The notes under the pieces were generated by a model. The model had not been told where the DNA came from. It made no database searches and saw nothing but the letters and a program-made list of their open reading frames with translations. Made by a program: the position numbers and the translations under genes. From assembly GCA_027924585.1 (NCBI GenBank), contig BSBM01000106.1, positions 44,144,501 to 44,208,500 of the forward strand: DNA of 64,000 nucleotides, given 5' to 3'. Source of the DNA: Larix kaempferi. Taxonomy: Eukaryota > Streptophyta > Pinopsida > Pinales > Pinaceae. Shown piece after piece: positions 36,222-48,520 of the stretch (position 1 is its first letter; each line of letters begins with the position of its first letter).

Positions 36222-39200
36222 CCACCATACACTCTCTTCTCTTTTTTTCACTATTTTTTGCTTCATATCCAAGTCAAGCAATAAGCACCCTAGCAGATTT
36301 GTTTCTAGACCATTTTAGTTCATCATTGTGATCCTTTATGCAGATGGCATTATGTTTGAATACATTTATGTATTGTGTCCATTCAACAACTTGGTCACCT
36401 TGTAAGTCCAAATCCTCAGCAAATTTATAGTCTTGGATCCCAAATACATGAACCACATACCATGAAGCATCCTCTAGTCTTGTAATGTTTTTTCACAAAG
36501 AGTTAACTGAAGTGGTTTAGAAATACTATGAAATCCACAACACCAATCCAAGGGTCCTCACCAATTACCAACTTATTGCCTTTGCCAATTTCCCAAGCAA
36601 CCTAATTACTTTGAGTATTGAAAGCTTTTAATAGTCCTTTCCAAACATTAGAGGTGACTCTTCAAAGGACTTTCTCTCTTGTCTAATCCATTCTTTTGGT
36701 TCTTTATTACGTAAGTACTTACCCTTCATCACCTTCCCCCACAAGCCTTTATTGAACAAAATCCTCCAAAGGCATTTTGCTGCTAAAGCTTGACTAAGCA
36801 CATACATATTTTTTAAGTCCCATCCTCCTAACCCCTTAGGTATAGCAATCCTTGACTAATTGACACGTGGAATTCCTTCCACAACTTTTATGTTTTTCCG
36901 AAGGAAACTATAGCACTTTTTGCTAATCTTATCTAAAATACGCTTTGGAATATGAGAAATTGATAACCAATAGACACAAATACTCTCTAAGTCAGACTTA
37001 ACCAACACCAACCTTCATCCTTGGGACAACCACCTATGACACCAACATGTAATTCTATCTTCAATGTTCTTCATTAACCAAATCCAATCAACATATTTGT
37101 AATCAATAGGTATTAAGTGAAAACCTAAATAATTAACTCCATTATTCAATGGTTCAATCCTCAAAGGGAATAATTGTTCTATTATTATTTGTAGTGATTC
37201 ACTCATGCCATTCACTAGAATACATGATTTTTACATGTTTATTTCCATCCCCGTTGTTTTGTAGAATAAGTGAAGGATAGTTTTGAAGTAATTATGTTCC
37301 CTCAAATTCTCTCCCAAAGAGTAAGATATCAATTATCATCAACAAACAACGAGTTTGTAACCAAAATGGAACATGCAATATTTATGCCTTCTATAAATCC
37401 TTCTCTTATGGCTTCTACTAATTATATGATGAGTCCCTCTATCACTAAAAGAAATAGGAAAGGTGACAAAGGGAGCCCTTTTTGAAGTCCCCTGGAAGCC
37501 CTAAAAAATCTTGATGGAGAGCCATTTATCAAAACTGTAAAGTTATCTGATTCCAAACAATCCACAATCCAATTAACAGATTGAAGATTTAAACCCATTT
37601 GCATAAGAACCAATCTTAGAAATAACCACTTTACTTTATCATAATCCTTGGAAAGATCAATTTTCATAACCACCAGTCTATTTCCCAACTTTTATTGAGT
37701 GGAACCCCTCTTGTGCACTCCCAACTACATCATGGATTTTCTTGTTGAATAAAAAATCAAATTATTCCTTTGAAATGACATTTGATAGAGCTTGAGTTAA
37801 TTTGTTTGCAATTATTTTCAAGGTAATCTTTTAGACAAGATTACAGAGGGTTATTGGCCTAAAATATTCAAAAGTAGCAAGATCATTCTTTTTTAGAATT
37901 AATGCTATGAACGTAGCATTCATTGTCCCTATAATTTTTCCATACCTCCTAGTTTCCTCAATCACCCTAAGAAGTTCCTCCAAAACGTAGAAACCTAGAT
38001 AACATTCAATAGTACAACCATCTGGACTATGAATTTTTTCCTTCTTGAAAGACCCCATAACAAATTTTAACTCATCTTTAGTAACCTTTGCTTCCATAGT
38101 TGCATTCATATCATCATAAAAAGAATTGGGAAACATTCTAAAAACCTTCATGATCTCCCCTATAATGGATGCATAATTTTCCTTAAACAAAGATTGAAAA
38201 TGTTGCTTACCTACATAAGCTAGATCATTCAAGGATGTAACCCTATTTCCATCTGGTCAAAGCAACCCCTAGATAGTATTAGGGAAACATTTTGGGGCAA
38301 AATTTAGCCCACGGGCTATTTTTGGACATTTTTTTTTCCAAAAAACGATTCGCCAATTTCCATTTTTTCTAAATTGATTCACCCAAATTCCATGGGATAC
38401 ATTTTTTTTTACTCTGGAAATCACCAAAATTGGCTAGAGACTATATAAAATCCTTAGAAATTTGTTTTTTTTTTAGAAAAATATCATCCAACATTTTATG
38501 GATGGAAATTTAAGAATTAGAAAGATTCACCACTTCAAGATATATATGGATCCTTAAAATTTTCCTTTGGATGGTATTAAATTTCTTTCTGTAGGATGCA
38601 TAATTATGGAAGAACTTTGTATTATTATCATCCTCCACTAACCAAATAGTATGAATTTTGAGCCTCCACTCGACCTCTTCCAATTACAGAAGTGCTTTCT
38701 TTTTTCCTTCAAGTTCTTTTAACATCAAACCCTCTTCTTCTGAAAATATTCCACTGGAATTCTACTACAAATCTGAGTCAACAAGATTCAAGTCTTTTTT
38801 ATTAGCTTTAGTTCTCTCGCTAGCCCATTCAATTGCTAACTTTTTAACTTGGACCAAATTATTTAGGAATTGATGCATATTCGAGTCACCGATGGAGTGC
38901 TTATACCTTAGACAATTTCTCACGACTAAATTTCTAAAACTTTCCTCATTTAGCTAGGTATGATTAAACTTAAAGGGGACTGTATATTTATGGTTCATCA
39001 CATCTAACTGCAACAAAATAGGCAAATGATCATAAATCCCTCCATTACCTACCCAAGACTTATATCTACGAACATCCTCCAGAATCTTCTTTGCAACATG
39101 AAAATGATCAAGTCTTTTCGGGATACCAACCCTACCTTTTTGGGAATTTCTCTAGGTTGGAACAACCTTGTGAAGCTCAATATCCACTAGATTCACATAT

Positions 39201-39583
39201 TCAAAACATTGAGTAAGAACGTCCACTAGCTTTGTAAACTCACCCCAAAAATCTTTGGGAGAGGTGAGCAAGACTGAAGACAATCTCATGGCCCTCAGCC
39301 TTTGGCCAAACCTATTCTAACCATCGGTGCTAACCATTATTTCATTCCATACTTGTTGGGTCTTTTTTTTTCCAGGTTAGTTGATTTCTCTTTGACTGAT
39401 TGCTTGTGGGATTTTGGTTTTGGAGAATGAGGGTAGATAGAGATAGACATGAGAATGGAGGGTTGTGACACGCTGGAGTCCGTGGGTGCAAAAAGGAATG
39501 CTTTGGAGGGGGTCAGGATTGGAGCTGTGAAGAGGATGTTGGGGGTCGATGTCGGGGTGGTGAAGAGGACATCAGAGGTCAAA
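36222..39583 (-). pseudogene. LINE-2: decayed LINE ORF2 (endonuclease end, reverse transcriptase, C-terminal domain)
   Basis: On the minus strand the order is: a Ser/Thr/Pro-rich segment (39582-39337) and the endonuclease end (FTKLVDVLTQCFEYVNLVDI, RVGIPKRLDHFHVAKKI). The linker DDNNTKFFHNYASYRKKFNT follows. The reverse transcriptase then shows ATFIALILKKNDLATFEYFR, PITLCNLV, VVMKIDLSKDYDKVKWLFLR, GLQKGLPLSPFLFLLVIEGL and GVNYLGFHLIPIDY. Last come the post-RT motifs GLGGWDLKNMY and LAAKCLWRILFNKGLWGKVM and a C-terminal part containing VEWTQYINVFKHNAICIKDH. Many stops and frameshifts are present; in the endonuclease-linker part they include two adjacent TAG codons where Gln-Gln is expected. 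Repeat X copy 2 interrupts it, and gypsy-1 separates it from the RNase H relic at 30.7-31.2 kb. Confidence 0.85.
38282..38569. mobile_element. Repeat X, copy 2 (MITE-like, with target duplication)
   Basis: The 288-bp block is flanked by GATAGTATTA (38272-38281) and GATGGTATTA (38570-38579). The LINE-2 frame on one side ends in KKFNTI and on the other resumes NTI.GLL.PDGNR, so the repeat of NTI is the target duplication seen in protein. Its start GGGAAACATTTTGGGG and the reverse complement of its end (AGGAAAATTTTAAGGA) form imperfect terminal inverted repeats. A 9-10-bp duplication fits Mutator-like MITEs; that class is an inference. Confidence 0.75.
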
Positions 39584-40476
39584 TGAATGGAATCATCTTA
39601 ACTATGGATTAAAGTCAACGTGGCATTCAACTATGGATTAAAGTCAACCAACATCAACCATGAGGGAACCATAATCATCCAATTATGGATTGAAGTCAAC
39701 TATGGACTAAATTCAAGACTAGAATACCATGGATGGCTCTTCAAACATAATCTATGGTACATGGAAAAAATTTCGGGTCTTAAATAATAACATTAGTTTG
39801 CAACGTTGAAGGCCATCCAGAAGGCCCAAAACCAAAACTAATCATTGCATACAAAATATTTCTCATGTAAGGGAGATATTTTTTAAGGTATAACAATCCC
39901 CATATAGTGGTGAATTCCTAGGCCATGGTATAAGGTAAATAACTCATGTCTTAGGCCATATGGGTTAACTATGAAATTGATGGGGACATATGGAACCCAA
40001 GGGAAACCCGCAATCCCTACTTTTTATGGAGGGTTGGTGAACCCCTTTATGGTATCTTAATTTTCTTTTATCCTTTAATAATATGTGGCACGATAATTTC
40101 TCCCTAAATTTACATGTAATAGTATTTTTGATAGTTTTAATACTCTAGCAAGTGACATCCTCCTTTGAAATCCATCTCACTTTGCAAGTGACTTTGAATG
40201 GAGTTTGAAGCAATCTTAGAAAACCACATCTTTCATGTTAGTTATATTATACTTGTACAATAGGTACCTATCCATAATTATAATTCCGATGGAGTAAAGA
40301 CCGGCTTCTTTGAAGATAAGAAAGGATGTATTGCTTTTAATTGTGAGATTATAAAACACTTATGGATTGTCCCTTCTCCATGATTCTCTAGAGATGTTAC
40401 AGTCCCAAACCTGTCATACATATAAGATAAGAAGAGTGACAAAAGAATCAAAGAGCAATTTAATTTTTCCCACATC
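39584..40476. other. Unrecognised DNA with a short repeated phrase
   Basis: AACTATGGATTAAAGTCAAC and close variants occur about four times between 39598 and 39720. Nothing else was recognised. Confidence 0.55.
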
Positions 40477-40835
40477 AAAAAATGCAGTAATTTAAAATTG
40501 TTTTCCACATCAAAATATGTTTTCCACACTCAATTAATTATTTTCTCAATGTTATAGTTTGACTTAAGCTTGGGATTGAAAGTTGACTCCAATATATAAA
40601 ATGGGGTAATTTAAAATTGTTTTCAACATCAAAATAGGCTTTCCACCCTCAATTAATTATTTTCTCAGTATTATAGTTTGAGTTAAGTTTGTGATGAAAG
40701 TTGACTCGAAGGCATAAAATGCATTAATTTAAAATTGTTTTTAACATCAAAATATGTTTTCCACCTTTAAATAACTATTTTCTCAATGTTATAGTTTGAG
40801 TTAAGCTTGTGATGAAAGTTAACTCAATTAATTAT
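40477..40835. repeat. 118-119-bp tandem repeat, three copies
   Basis: TAATTTAAAATTGTTTT starts at 40488, 40607 and 40725. Each unit also carries TATTTTCTCAATGTTATAGT and TTGTGATGAAAGTTGACTC-like sequence. Confidence 0.9.
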
Positions 40836-42239
40836 ATGAATTACCTTCCTTTAAATTGTTATTATTATACACAAACCTAGTAATTAAACTTATTCAATTT
40901 AATTATCATAATCTTTATTTTACTATATATATATATATATATATATATCAAAATTTCATTTTAATTTATTAATTATTTTAATTATTCTTATACTATAGTA
41001 TATTATAATTTTATATTTTATTTATAATGTTATAATATTATTTATATGTATATAAAATATTTTTTATAATATATTGCTTCAACTTTTCATTTTTAAAATC
41101 TATTATAGAGTTGGAACTAGCACATCTGCAAAAAATGCAGATGGAAACGCCGATAGGGATATTAATAAAAATATGCATCCAGGATTCAAAAAGCTATAAA
41201 CGAAATGGGTTAATAATTAAGGTTTTAATCTTCCATAGGCCATGCTCTTGTTAATGGATTAACAGTGGTGGGTGGTTCAATTGTTCCCCAATCCATTGAC
41301 AGGGAAACGGATTCCTCTTATTTGTTATTTATGCCGGCGTGAATCAATGACTTGATAGTCATTGATGTGAGAATCAAAGAGAGATTTAATTGCGTAGGGA
41401 AAAAAACAACGATGCTTGCAACTTATCAATGTCTGGTCAAAACCCTATCAACATGGTCGTGCATCCATCCAAAAGGGGTAAGGAGATTCACTCTAAAAAA
41501 ATCAGTTAGTTTTCATACTCATTCAGAATATTTAATGCTCACACAAAATCTTTGAGATCAAAACCTTGTGCCAAACCTCATATTTAATTAGAAAGAAACA
41601 GTTAATACTTACCAACGCTTCTTGGTCATAGCTGCAGCCACATGCAAAGTAAAAAAACATTATCATGTTGGTTTGGGCTTCTTGTACTTAGCCACCAGCC
41701 ACCTGGAAACATGAAGAAAAGGGGAGGGGGAGGGGCGGTGCTGGGGTTCTTGACCATAGTTTCTGGTACTTCTAAGCAAAAGAAGGGGTTTCTATAACAT
41801 AAGTTATTGCTGCTTCTAGGCAATAGTGGCCGACACTTGCAAATTAGCCATAGTGGTCGACCCTCCCAACCATAATGCAAACTTGCAAGTAGCCATAGTA
41901 TCCCTCGCAACCCTAATACAACGTGGGTAAGCAAGAAGACAATTCCACACTGTTTGATAAATAATACTGCTATATTGCATCCATACTAAAAGGATCCAAG
42001 GAAGCAAGAAGACAATCTCCAGGTAGCATGTGGAAGAACTTCTGGCCAACCTTTGACCACACCACACTGTTATAGTCTTCCACTTTGGCGCAGATGCAAT
42101 GCAATATGCAGCCTCCGGGTTGAGACCCTTCCCAGATCACGGTCGCCTTCAGGTATCACATCAGTCGAGATTGCTGTCGATCGTTGGCTTAAATCGATTG
42201 AATTCAAACAACTGGAATTCTTGATCCCTTGAATTGAAA
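40836..42239. other. Unrecognised DNA with a (TA)n microsatellite
   Basis: (TA)n at about 40926-40948. Open frames at 41352, 41626 and 41816 show no motif I recognise. Confidence 0.45.
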
Positions 42240-42560
42240 CGTTTGATTATGGAGGATTAGTAAGAGACATATAGTTCCCCGCGTGGCAAGAGACAAACAA
42301 ATTTATTTTAACCCTTCCCACCGTGGCAAGAGACTGGGATTAATTAAAAAAAATTCGATTAATGAACGATGTTTCAGTATCCTGTTTTTCAAAGCAAATA
42401 TCTGTCTTTAGATGTATGTGCTTGACGAATCTTTTTTAAAGCATATGCCAAATCAATGGATCCTGGCCACCCATCCATAATCAGGGATTAAAAGACCGCG
42501 GTTGCCCTCCATATACATTTGTTCATTGTAGCGCCTATGGGCGAACTAGGATCCATTTAA
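42240..42560 (+). repeat. Dispersed repeat Y, copy 1
   Basis: Shares a series of phrases with 44890-45150: CCGTGG.AAGAGA, TTAGATGTATGTGCTTGACGAATC, TATGCCAAA, CATAATCAGGGATTAAAAG and TAGCGCCTATGGGC. Identity looks near 70 percent by eye. The two copies lie 2.6 kb apart in direct orientation. Confidence 0.7.
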
Positions 42561-44889
42561 ATGATTTGTAATTTATGAAGAATCAATTCCCTTGTTCCTT
42601 TCTAAAGTCACAATTAGTCACAATTGGAGAGACATATTTCAATGTGAATAACTAGTAATCATAATCCAACAAAATGTAAAAAATGCATTTGGAAGAAATA
42701 TTTCCAATGTAAATGAATTATGTGCCTAGAAAAAAAGGCAACACTAAATCTTCCAAGGTTGCATTCAAACCTCAGTATTCTAATAACACGCCAAATTACC
42801 AAAAGCATATCATTTAGCCAACGATGCAACTACCATTAGTGTCACAAAGTTGAATTAATATGGTAATAACTAGTTGAATTAATTCTTTAACTTGCACTTA
42901 AAGAGATCTACAACCCTTCAATCACATATTCACAAACACCACACACAAGGTTCTTTAATTCTTGGGATAATATATTTAATTGGAGAATCTATATTCCACA
43001 AAAATGAGCTAGATCCATATTCAAAGCACCCTTTCCTCCAAAGCATTTAACACATCAATTAACTTCAATATTAAATGGGTGACCAAGTATGATTGTATAA
43101 CAGATCAAAATTGACCAGGTGCTACACAAATTCTTGGAATTTGATCAAATTCAACCAAGTCAAATTGTATCATGGCAGTTCAATTCTCATACTTAATGTA
43201 TCAAGCGTGTGCCAAAGTGATAGTAAAAATTTATTGTTCAAGTTTACATGTTCTCTTTAATTCTATCACTTGCCAAATTGTATTCAATGTGTGCATATTT
43301 TTCATTAATATGTGAAATACTTAGCTTTAAGAAAATGTGGACTCCTTTTTTTCATTGATCGAGTCCATAAATCTCACGAACTCTATGTAGAAATAGAATT
43401 GATTTATCATCTTTGCATTGGATTTCGAGTTCTCTACTCTAGTAAGATGTTGTGTTATATGTTTTCTATACAAAGCTAAGTTTTTAATAACCAAACTTGC
43501 ATATTGACATAAAGGCTTTGGGTTTTTTGCTATAGAAATCTGAGACCAATGGGATTTCTGCTATGGATATCCTAGACCAATGGTCAAAAACCAAATTCAA
43601 GTAGGTAATAATTTAATTGCCAACAAGGTAACTTGGAATATATGATTTCACTATCCATAGGAGTTTTAGAATGCAATAGGTCATTTATGGTTTAAGTGCT
43701 CGCAAAAAACTAAGATAATAGATGTGGTGCCTATCTATTGTGATGAGGAAGATGCACCAAATAAAAATGCCGATGGGAATTCTCTCCTACTTAACCCTTT
43801 CAGGATTTGAAGACTCCTGAAAAAAAAATTTAACAATTAATGGAAAAATGGAAAAGCAATCGCTATTCTATAGTGATGTTGTTCTCTTGAAGATTAAAAT
43901 AAAAGGTGGTTTTCCTATAGAGAGAAAGAGGGACCACTCCTGAAATGTGGATATAGATAATGATGCTATATGGAGGCGCTACTACAAACAACAAAAGAAA
44001 AGAACTGGTAATAACCACACTTAAATTACCTCAAAGATACGTTTAAACCAGTTTTCAGTAGACCCCAAGCTGCACCGTGGCTCCTTTTGGACTTCATATG
44101 GTAAGAAAGGCATTGACGCCATCCAGAACCCTAATCACAGAAGAATGCAGTATCTATTCACAATGATATTCAACTAAAATTAGAAGGAAAAAGACATACC
44201 AAGTGGAGACGGTTTTCTCCATGCCATTCATTTTTAACCGAATAAATTCACAACCATGCCATGGATCAGCTCCCAATTTGCTATTACTCTGGTCAAATCT
44301 TCAGTACATTCACCAAACTAATTTCTAGGTATACTAAATTCTCCATGAATCCATTGCATTTTGGGGAAATTTGAAGTTTTGGAACAAAATTTCACCATGA
44401 AAGGAGATCGAACCATTGTGAACATTTGGATTAGTATATGTACCATATCATTTTAATTCAATTCACAGTTTCTGATAGATCTTTCATTAGCTTCCCTTCG
44501 TCTCCCCCACCACCCTTCTACTGGAAAATGTGGCCTATCGACTAAATATATTGCATCGCCCACTGTTCTATTCCATGTGTTCTTCTGAAATATGCAGAAA
44601 TGAAAATGTCTGGGTGGAGTGGTGGCGGAACAAGCCAAACTGTTATGTACGAACACTTTGTAATCCCACTTAAAACTGAGCGCAGTCAAACCTAAAGGTA
44701 AACTATTACTAGAGCATCTCCATGAATCCATTGCAGCTTCGGTACAAGAAAGATTTGCAAGAATAAATTGTTATTCTTGCAAGAAGAACGATTTGCTCGA
44801 CTCCATAAACGATTGGGAATGGAAGGCCGGGGCTATTGGGGAAGATGAGGCGATTGTGATTCCCGAGCGACCACTGTAAAAAATCAAAA
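42561..44889. other. Unrecognised DNA between the two Y repeats
   Basis: No retroelement domains or primer-binding site were seen that would make the Y pair LTRs. A 92-codon minus-strand frame at 44453-44731 is not recognised. CTCCATGAATCCATTGCA occurs twice (near 44340 and 44718). Confidence 0.45.
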
Positions 44890-45150
44890 TTTTAACCTAT
44901 TAACTTACACAAAGCTTCCCCCCGTGGAAAGAGAGTTGTATTAACCATTGAAACGGTGGATTAGCAATCAACCTCTTAGTGTGTTGTTCACACACAACAA
45001 ACCTCTGCCCTTGGATGTGTATGTTGGATGAATCTTATTTGAGTTATATGCCAAAGTATTGAATCCCCACCCTCCATCATTAATCAGGGATTAAAAGGTT
45101 GTGGTAGCCCTACATTACAATGAATTCTCATTATAGCGCCTATCGGCCAA
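44890..45150 (+). repeat. Dispersed repeat Y, copy 2
   Basis: Partner of 42240-42560. Contains TTGGATGTGTATGTTGGATG, TAATCAGGGATTAAAAGG and TATAGCGCCTATCGGCC. Confidence 0.7.
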
Positions 45151-46584
45151 AAATAGTTAAATTTATCATTTGAAGGCTTTTATAAGTTATAATTTTAGGT
45201 ATTTTAAGATTTGAAATAACAAAATTTACATTTTCTAAAATTTTAAGGTTTAATTTTATAAGTTTTTACTTATTTTAAATGTTCAATCAAAAAAAATTGC
45301 ATTATGTTTCCATGTATGTTTTATAATAGGAAGAGTGATAGATATACGTCATTTGGCATGTGTTTTATAGTAAAGTAGTTATGAAATTCAATAAGAGAAG
45401 TTATTGAGGTAAATGATCATTTCTTTTACTTACAAAGCATTTATCCACCTAAAATTCTTATAACTCCTTATTATCCTTCTAACTAACATGACCATGTTTT
45501 TGTTCACCAATATAAATACATTTTTTACACTAACAAATTTATGTGAATATTTTAGTTTCATATTTCATCCAATCAATTTTATATATAAACTATATAAATT
45601 AACTAAATAAAATTTTTGATTTAAAATAATTTTTTTAAACATTTCAAACACAAATATTCAGTATAAAAACTTTTTTCTTATTAAAAATAATATATCTTTT
45701 AATCTATTCTTAAAAATCACTTCACTTTGATTCCTTCCTTAAAAAATTAACATATTGTAAAGTAAGAAATATTTACTTAAATAATCAAAATCTTTAATTT
45801 AATATACATTTTAATAAAAATAAAATCAAAACTTTTACTAAATTCTATTCAAAATTGTGATAGAAAACAAAATGAGTTTCCTCCAAAATAGTAAAAATAT
45901 ACTCACTTGTGATGGTAACTTAGACTTGTAAATAAAAGTAACACAGAAGTTAAGATTTAGTTTGACTGATTTAACAAACCAGATTAATATCAAAATTTGC
46001 AAATATAGTCTAATTTTTTCATACAAGAATATAATATAAAAAATTCATGGTGCTGAAACAGAGTTCGTAAAAAATTGTAAATATAATATTTCCATACAAA
46101 GATATCAATATCAAGAAATCATGAGGCTCAGACAGAGTTCGTGCAAAGTGATCCAATGGCTCAGTCATTATCCTGAAGACTGAATTTTTTACGACATAGG
46201 CGAGGAGAAGACTATTCGAATGAAAACAATTGGCCACGTAACGGTGACGGTCAGGACTGTTCTATAAATAGATTTCAACATGAGGTGATATTAGCAATTT
46301 GCTATTACTTTCTTACACACGATCTTATGGCTTTTCTTTCTGCTTTGTGTTCACCTACCAACGGTTTATATTCATTAATTGTGGCCAGCAACGATCTCCG
46401 GGGGTGGAACCGTTTTCTGTTTTAATGGTGGAGCTGGAAGGCAAGTTCATCTCCATAAACCAAGAATGACCTGCATGACCACGTTCAAATGCCAATTCAG
46501 TTCTGTACCACTGCTGTTTTAGTTTTGTCATTATATTGAGACTATATACAGATTCAGTCCTACAAACCAAAGAAATACATACAA
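45151..46584. other. Unrecognised AT-rich DNA
   Basis: No domain was recognised. Minus-strand frames at 46019 and 46355 lie downstream of the kinase exon on the same strand, but nothing in them supports membership of that gene. Confidence 0.45.
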
Positions 46585-47235
46585 ATTATTTTCTTAGAAA
46601 TTTATACCTAATAACTATTAACCACAGAAGCAACTTGAAAGAGATCTTGTAAACTAAAAAGATATAAACCTAGGTTAAACTTAAAAATCTATTGAGATAT
46701 AAATTTGTTTATTAAAATTATATGAAAATTATTTGTAGATTCACTCTTAAAAACAAAAGACATATATACAATTTTTTTCCTCCAAATTTATGCCTAATAA
46801 CTACTAACCGCATAACTATTAACCACATAAGTTCTCTACAGTTTGCAAGAGATAAACTTTAAACAATAAAAACATAAAACAATATAAATCTATGTTAAAC
46901 TTAAAAAATTAGTAAAATATAAATTTTTTTACTAAAATTATATGCAAATTCAATATTAAAAACCTAAGACATAGACACAACTTTTTTCCTACAAATTTAT
47001 ACCTCATAACTATTAACCACATAAGTTCTCTAAAGCTTGGGAGAAATATTGTAAACGTTGCAAAATAATAAGAAAACAGAAAATAGTATAGGTCTATGTT
47101 AAATCTAAAAATTAATTGAGATATAAATATGTTATATCTAAAAATTAATTGAGATATAAAATAAAAAATAAAACAATTTAAACGTTAGAAAATAATAAAA
47201 AAACAAAAAATAGTATAGGTCTATGTTAAATCTAA
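46585..47235. repeat. Degenerate tandem repeat of about 195-200 bp, three or more units
   Basis: ATAACTATTAACCACA(T/G)AAG occurs near 46611, 46812 and 47006. Each is preceded by CAAATTTATACCT-like sequence and followed by ATAAATCTATGTTAAACTTA-like sequence. The last unit carries an extra short duplication of TCTAAAAATTAATTGAGATA. Confidence 0.8.
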
Positions 47236-47372
47236 AAAAATTTAAACCTAGTTCTATCTATTGTTACACTAACCATAACAATTTTAAATATGCCACTCCA
47301 ATTGTAAAACCCTAATTTTATTTACAAACAAAGTTTACATATCCAGAAAATTCAAAGAAAATAACAGCTCAC

Positions 47373-47456
47373 TCAAGATCTGATCGCAAGAAAGTAGCCG
47401 CGGGGTCAGTTTGCAACATTCCAAGAACAAGTTCCTTTAGAGTTCTTTTACAGAAT
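47373..47456 (-). pseudogene. Protein kinase exon, 3' part (continues from 53389-53605 across the copia insertion)
   Basis: The minus strand reads CKRTLKELVLGMLQTDPAAT and FLRSDLE, the kinase subdomain XI pattern (A+DL...ML..DP..R). In the normal family this helix carries a conserved Arg that contacts the kinase APE motif; here PAAR has become PAAT. The end at 47373 is followed by GTGAGC, a plausible splice donor. Removing the copia element and one AGAAT copy joins this piece in frame with the upstream exon part. It is on the same strand as the copia element. Confidence 0.75.
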
Positions 47457-47460
47457 CGGA

Positions 47461-48422
47461 TGAAGGGAAAAGGGGAGTGCACAGTCAATTAAAAATCCAC
47501 TGCATGATATATGAATATTTTCTTTTTTTTGCTAAGGACATGCGCTAGACCTAGCTAATGCTTAACTTTAATTTTCTTCTACTTACTTCATAAAACACTT
47601 TACTACAAAATGATCTCGCAGAGATTACATGCGCAATTCACCTTTACCCTTTTACCGCAACTGCGCGATTCAACCTTTTGCACACTTTATACAAATCACT
47701 TTTGCACACACTTTTCACTTTTACAAAGGTTAACTACGCTGTTAACTTTGTATACCTATTTAAGTGCGCACAACTCAATCTTAAATAAACTTGTCTTAAA
47801 ACATAAGAACCGAAATATATGTAGAATTAAATTAGGGCATTCACCACCATGAAATACTTGAGAATTCTTGATTTGATTTACTGTGCGTAAATGGAAACAA
47901 CATTCACACAATTAAATATGAAGAAGATGTGCGCAACACAACATTTAACATTCTTGAGAATGAATATGCAAAACTATAGACTTATATATATTACTCAGTA
48001 AAACAGAGTAACTTTGCACACTTACAGAGAGATGATATTAACTTCAATCTTTCACCATTTACAGAGAGCTTGGGTTCTTGAATTACTTCACGGTTTGCAC
48101 TTCTTCTTCTTCACTCTTATCCCCATCTCTTCATCTCTTTTTTTAATCTTCTGCAGGAGATATCTATTTATACAAAAATTTAGGTTTAGCTTCTCCTCGA
48201 AGTTACAGGGTTGCAATAACATCTGCAATTAATTTCTACCTAAGAAATTTGATCTTGTCGAATACAAGAGCAGCTACATAAATACTAACTTGCTGTGACT
48301 CGGATTGGCTGCAAACTGACTGACTGTCAAACATTGCAGACTGAAAAAAAAAGACCGGCTCGTGTCTGACAGAGTCGGCGCATATTTGATAGGCTATCAG
48401 CTCATTAATTATGATATTTCCA
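47461..48422 (-). repeat. Copia 3' LTR (962 bp)
   Basis: In plus orientation starts TGAAGGGAAAAGG and ends TAATTATGATATTTCCA. It includes a region (about 47660-47960) missing from the other LTR. Confidence 0.9.
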
Positions 48423-48434
48423 GCACTCCCCCTT
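48423..48434 (-). other. Copia polypurine tract
   Basis: The minus strand reads AAGGGGGAGTGC directly before the 3' LTR. Confidence 0.85.
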
Positions 48435-48520
48435 AATTATGAGTGGATGGGGATCATTAAACAAAATTAAAATTTTACAAAATATTTTAGAGCTGAAACA
48501 TGCTCTGTTCATGACAGAGT

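Larger units (their letters stand above)
26828..36970. repeat. Copy 1 of a large near-identical duplication
   Basis: Everything from inside the family C array to 36970 reappears at 53645-64000. The offset is 27,070 at the array flip, 27,028 after loss of two 21-bp units, and 27,027-27,030 further on. Small indels explain each step, for example +2 bp near 55988. By eye there is about one substitution per 200-300 bp outside the array. The right limit of homology is not seen because the window ends. Confidence 0.95.

Noticed and set aside
42240-45150. Repeat pair Y as the LTRs of one retrotransposon
   Set aside because: No primer-binding site, polypurine tract or retroelement protein lies between the copies, and clean TG...CA ends are not visible.
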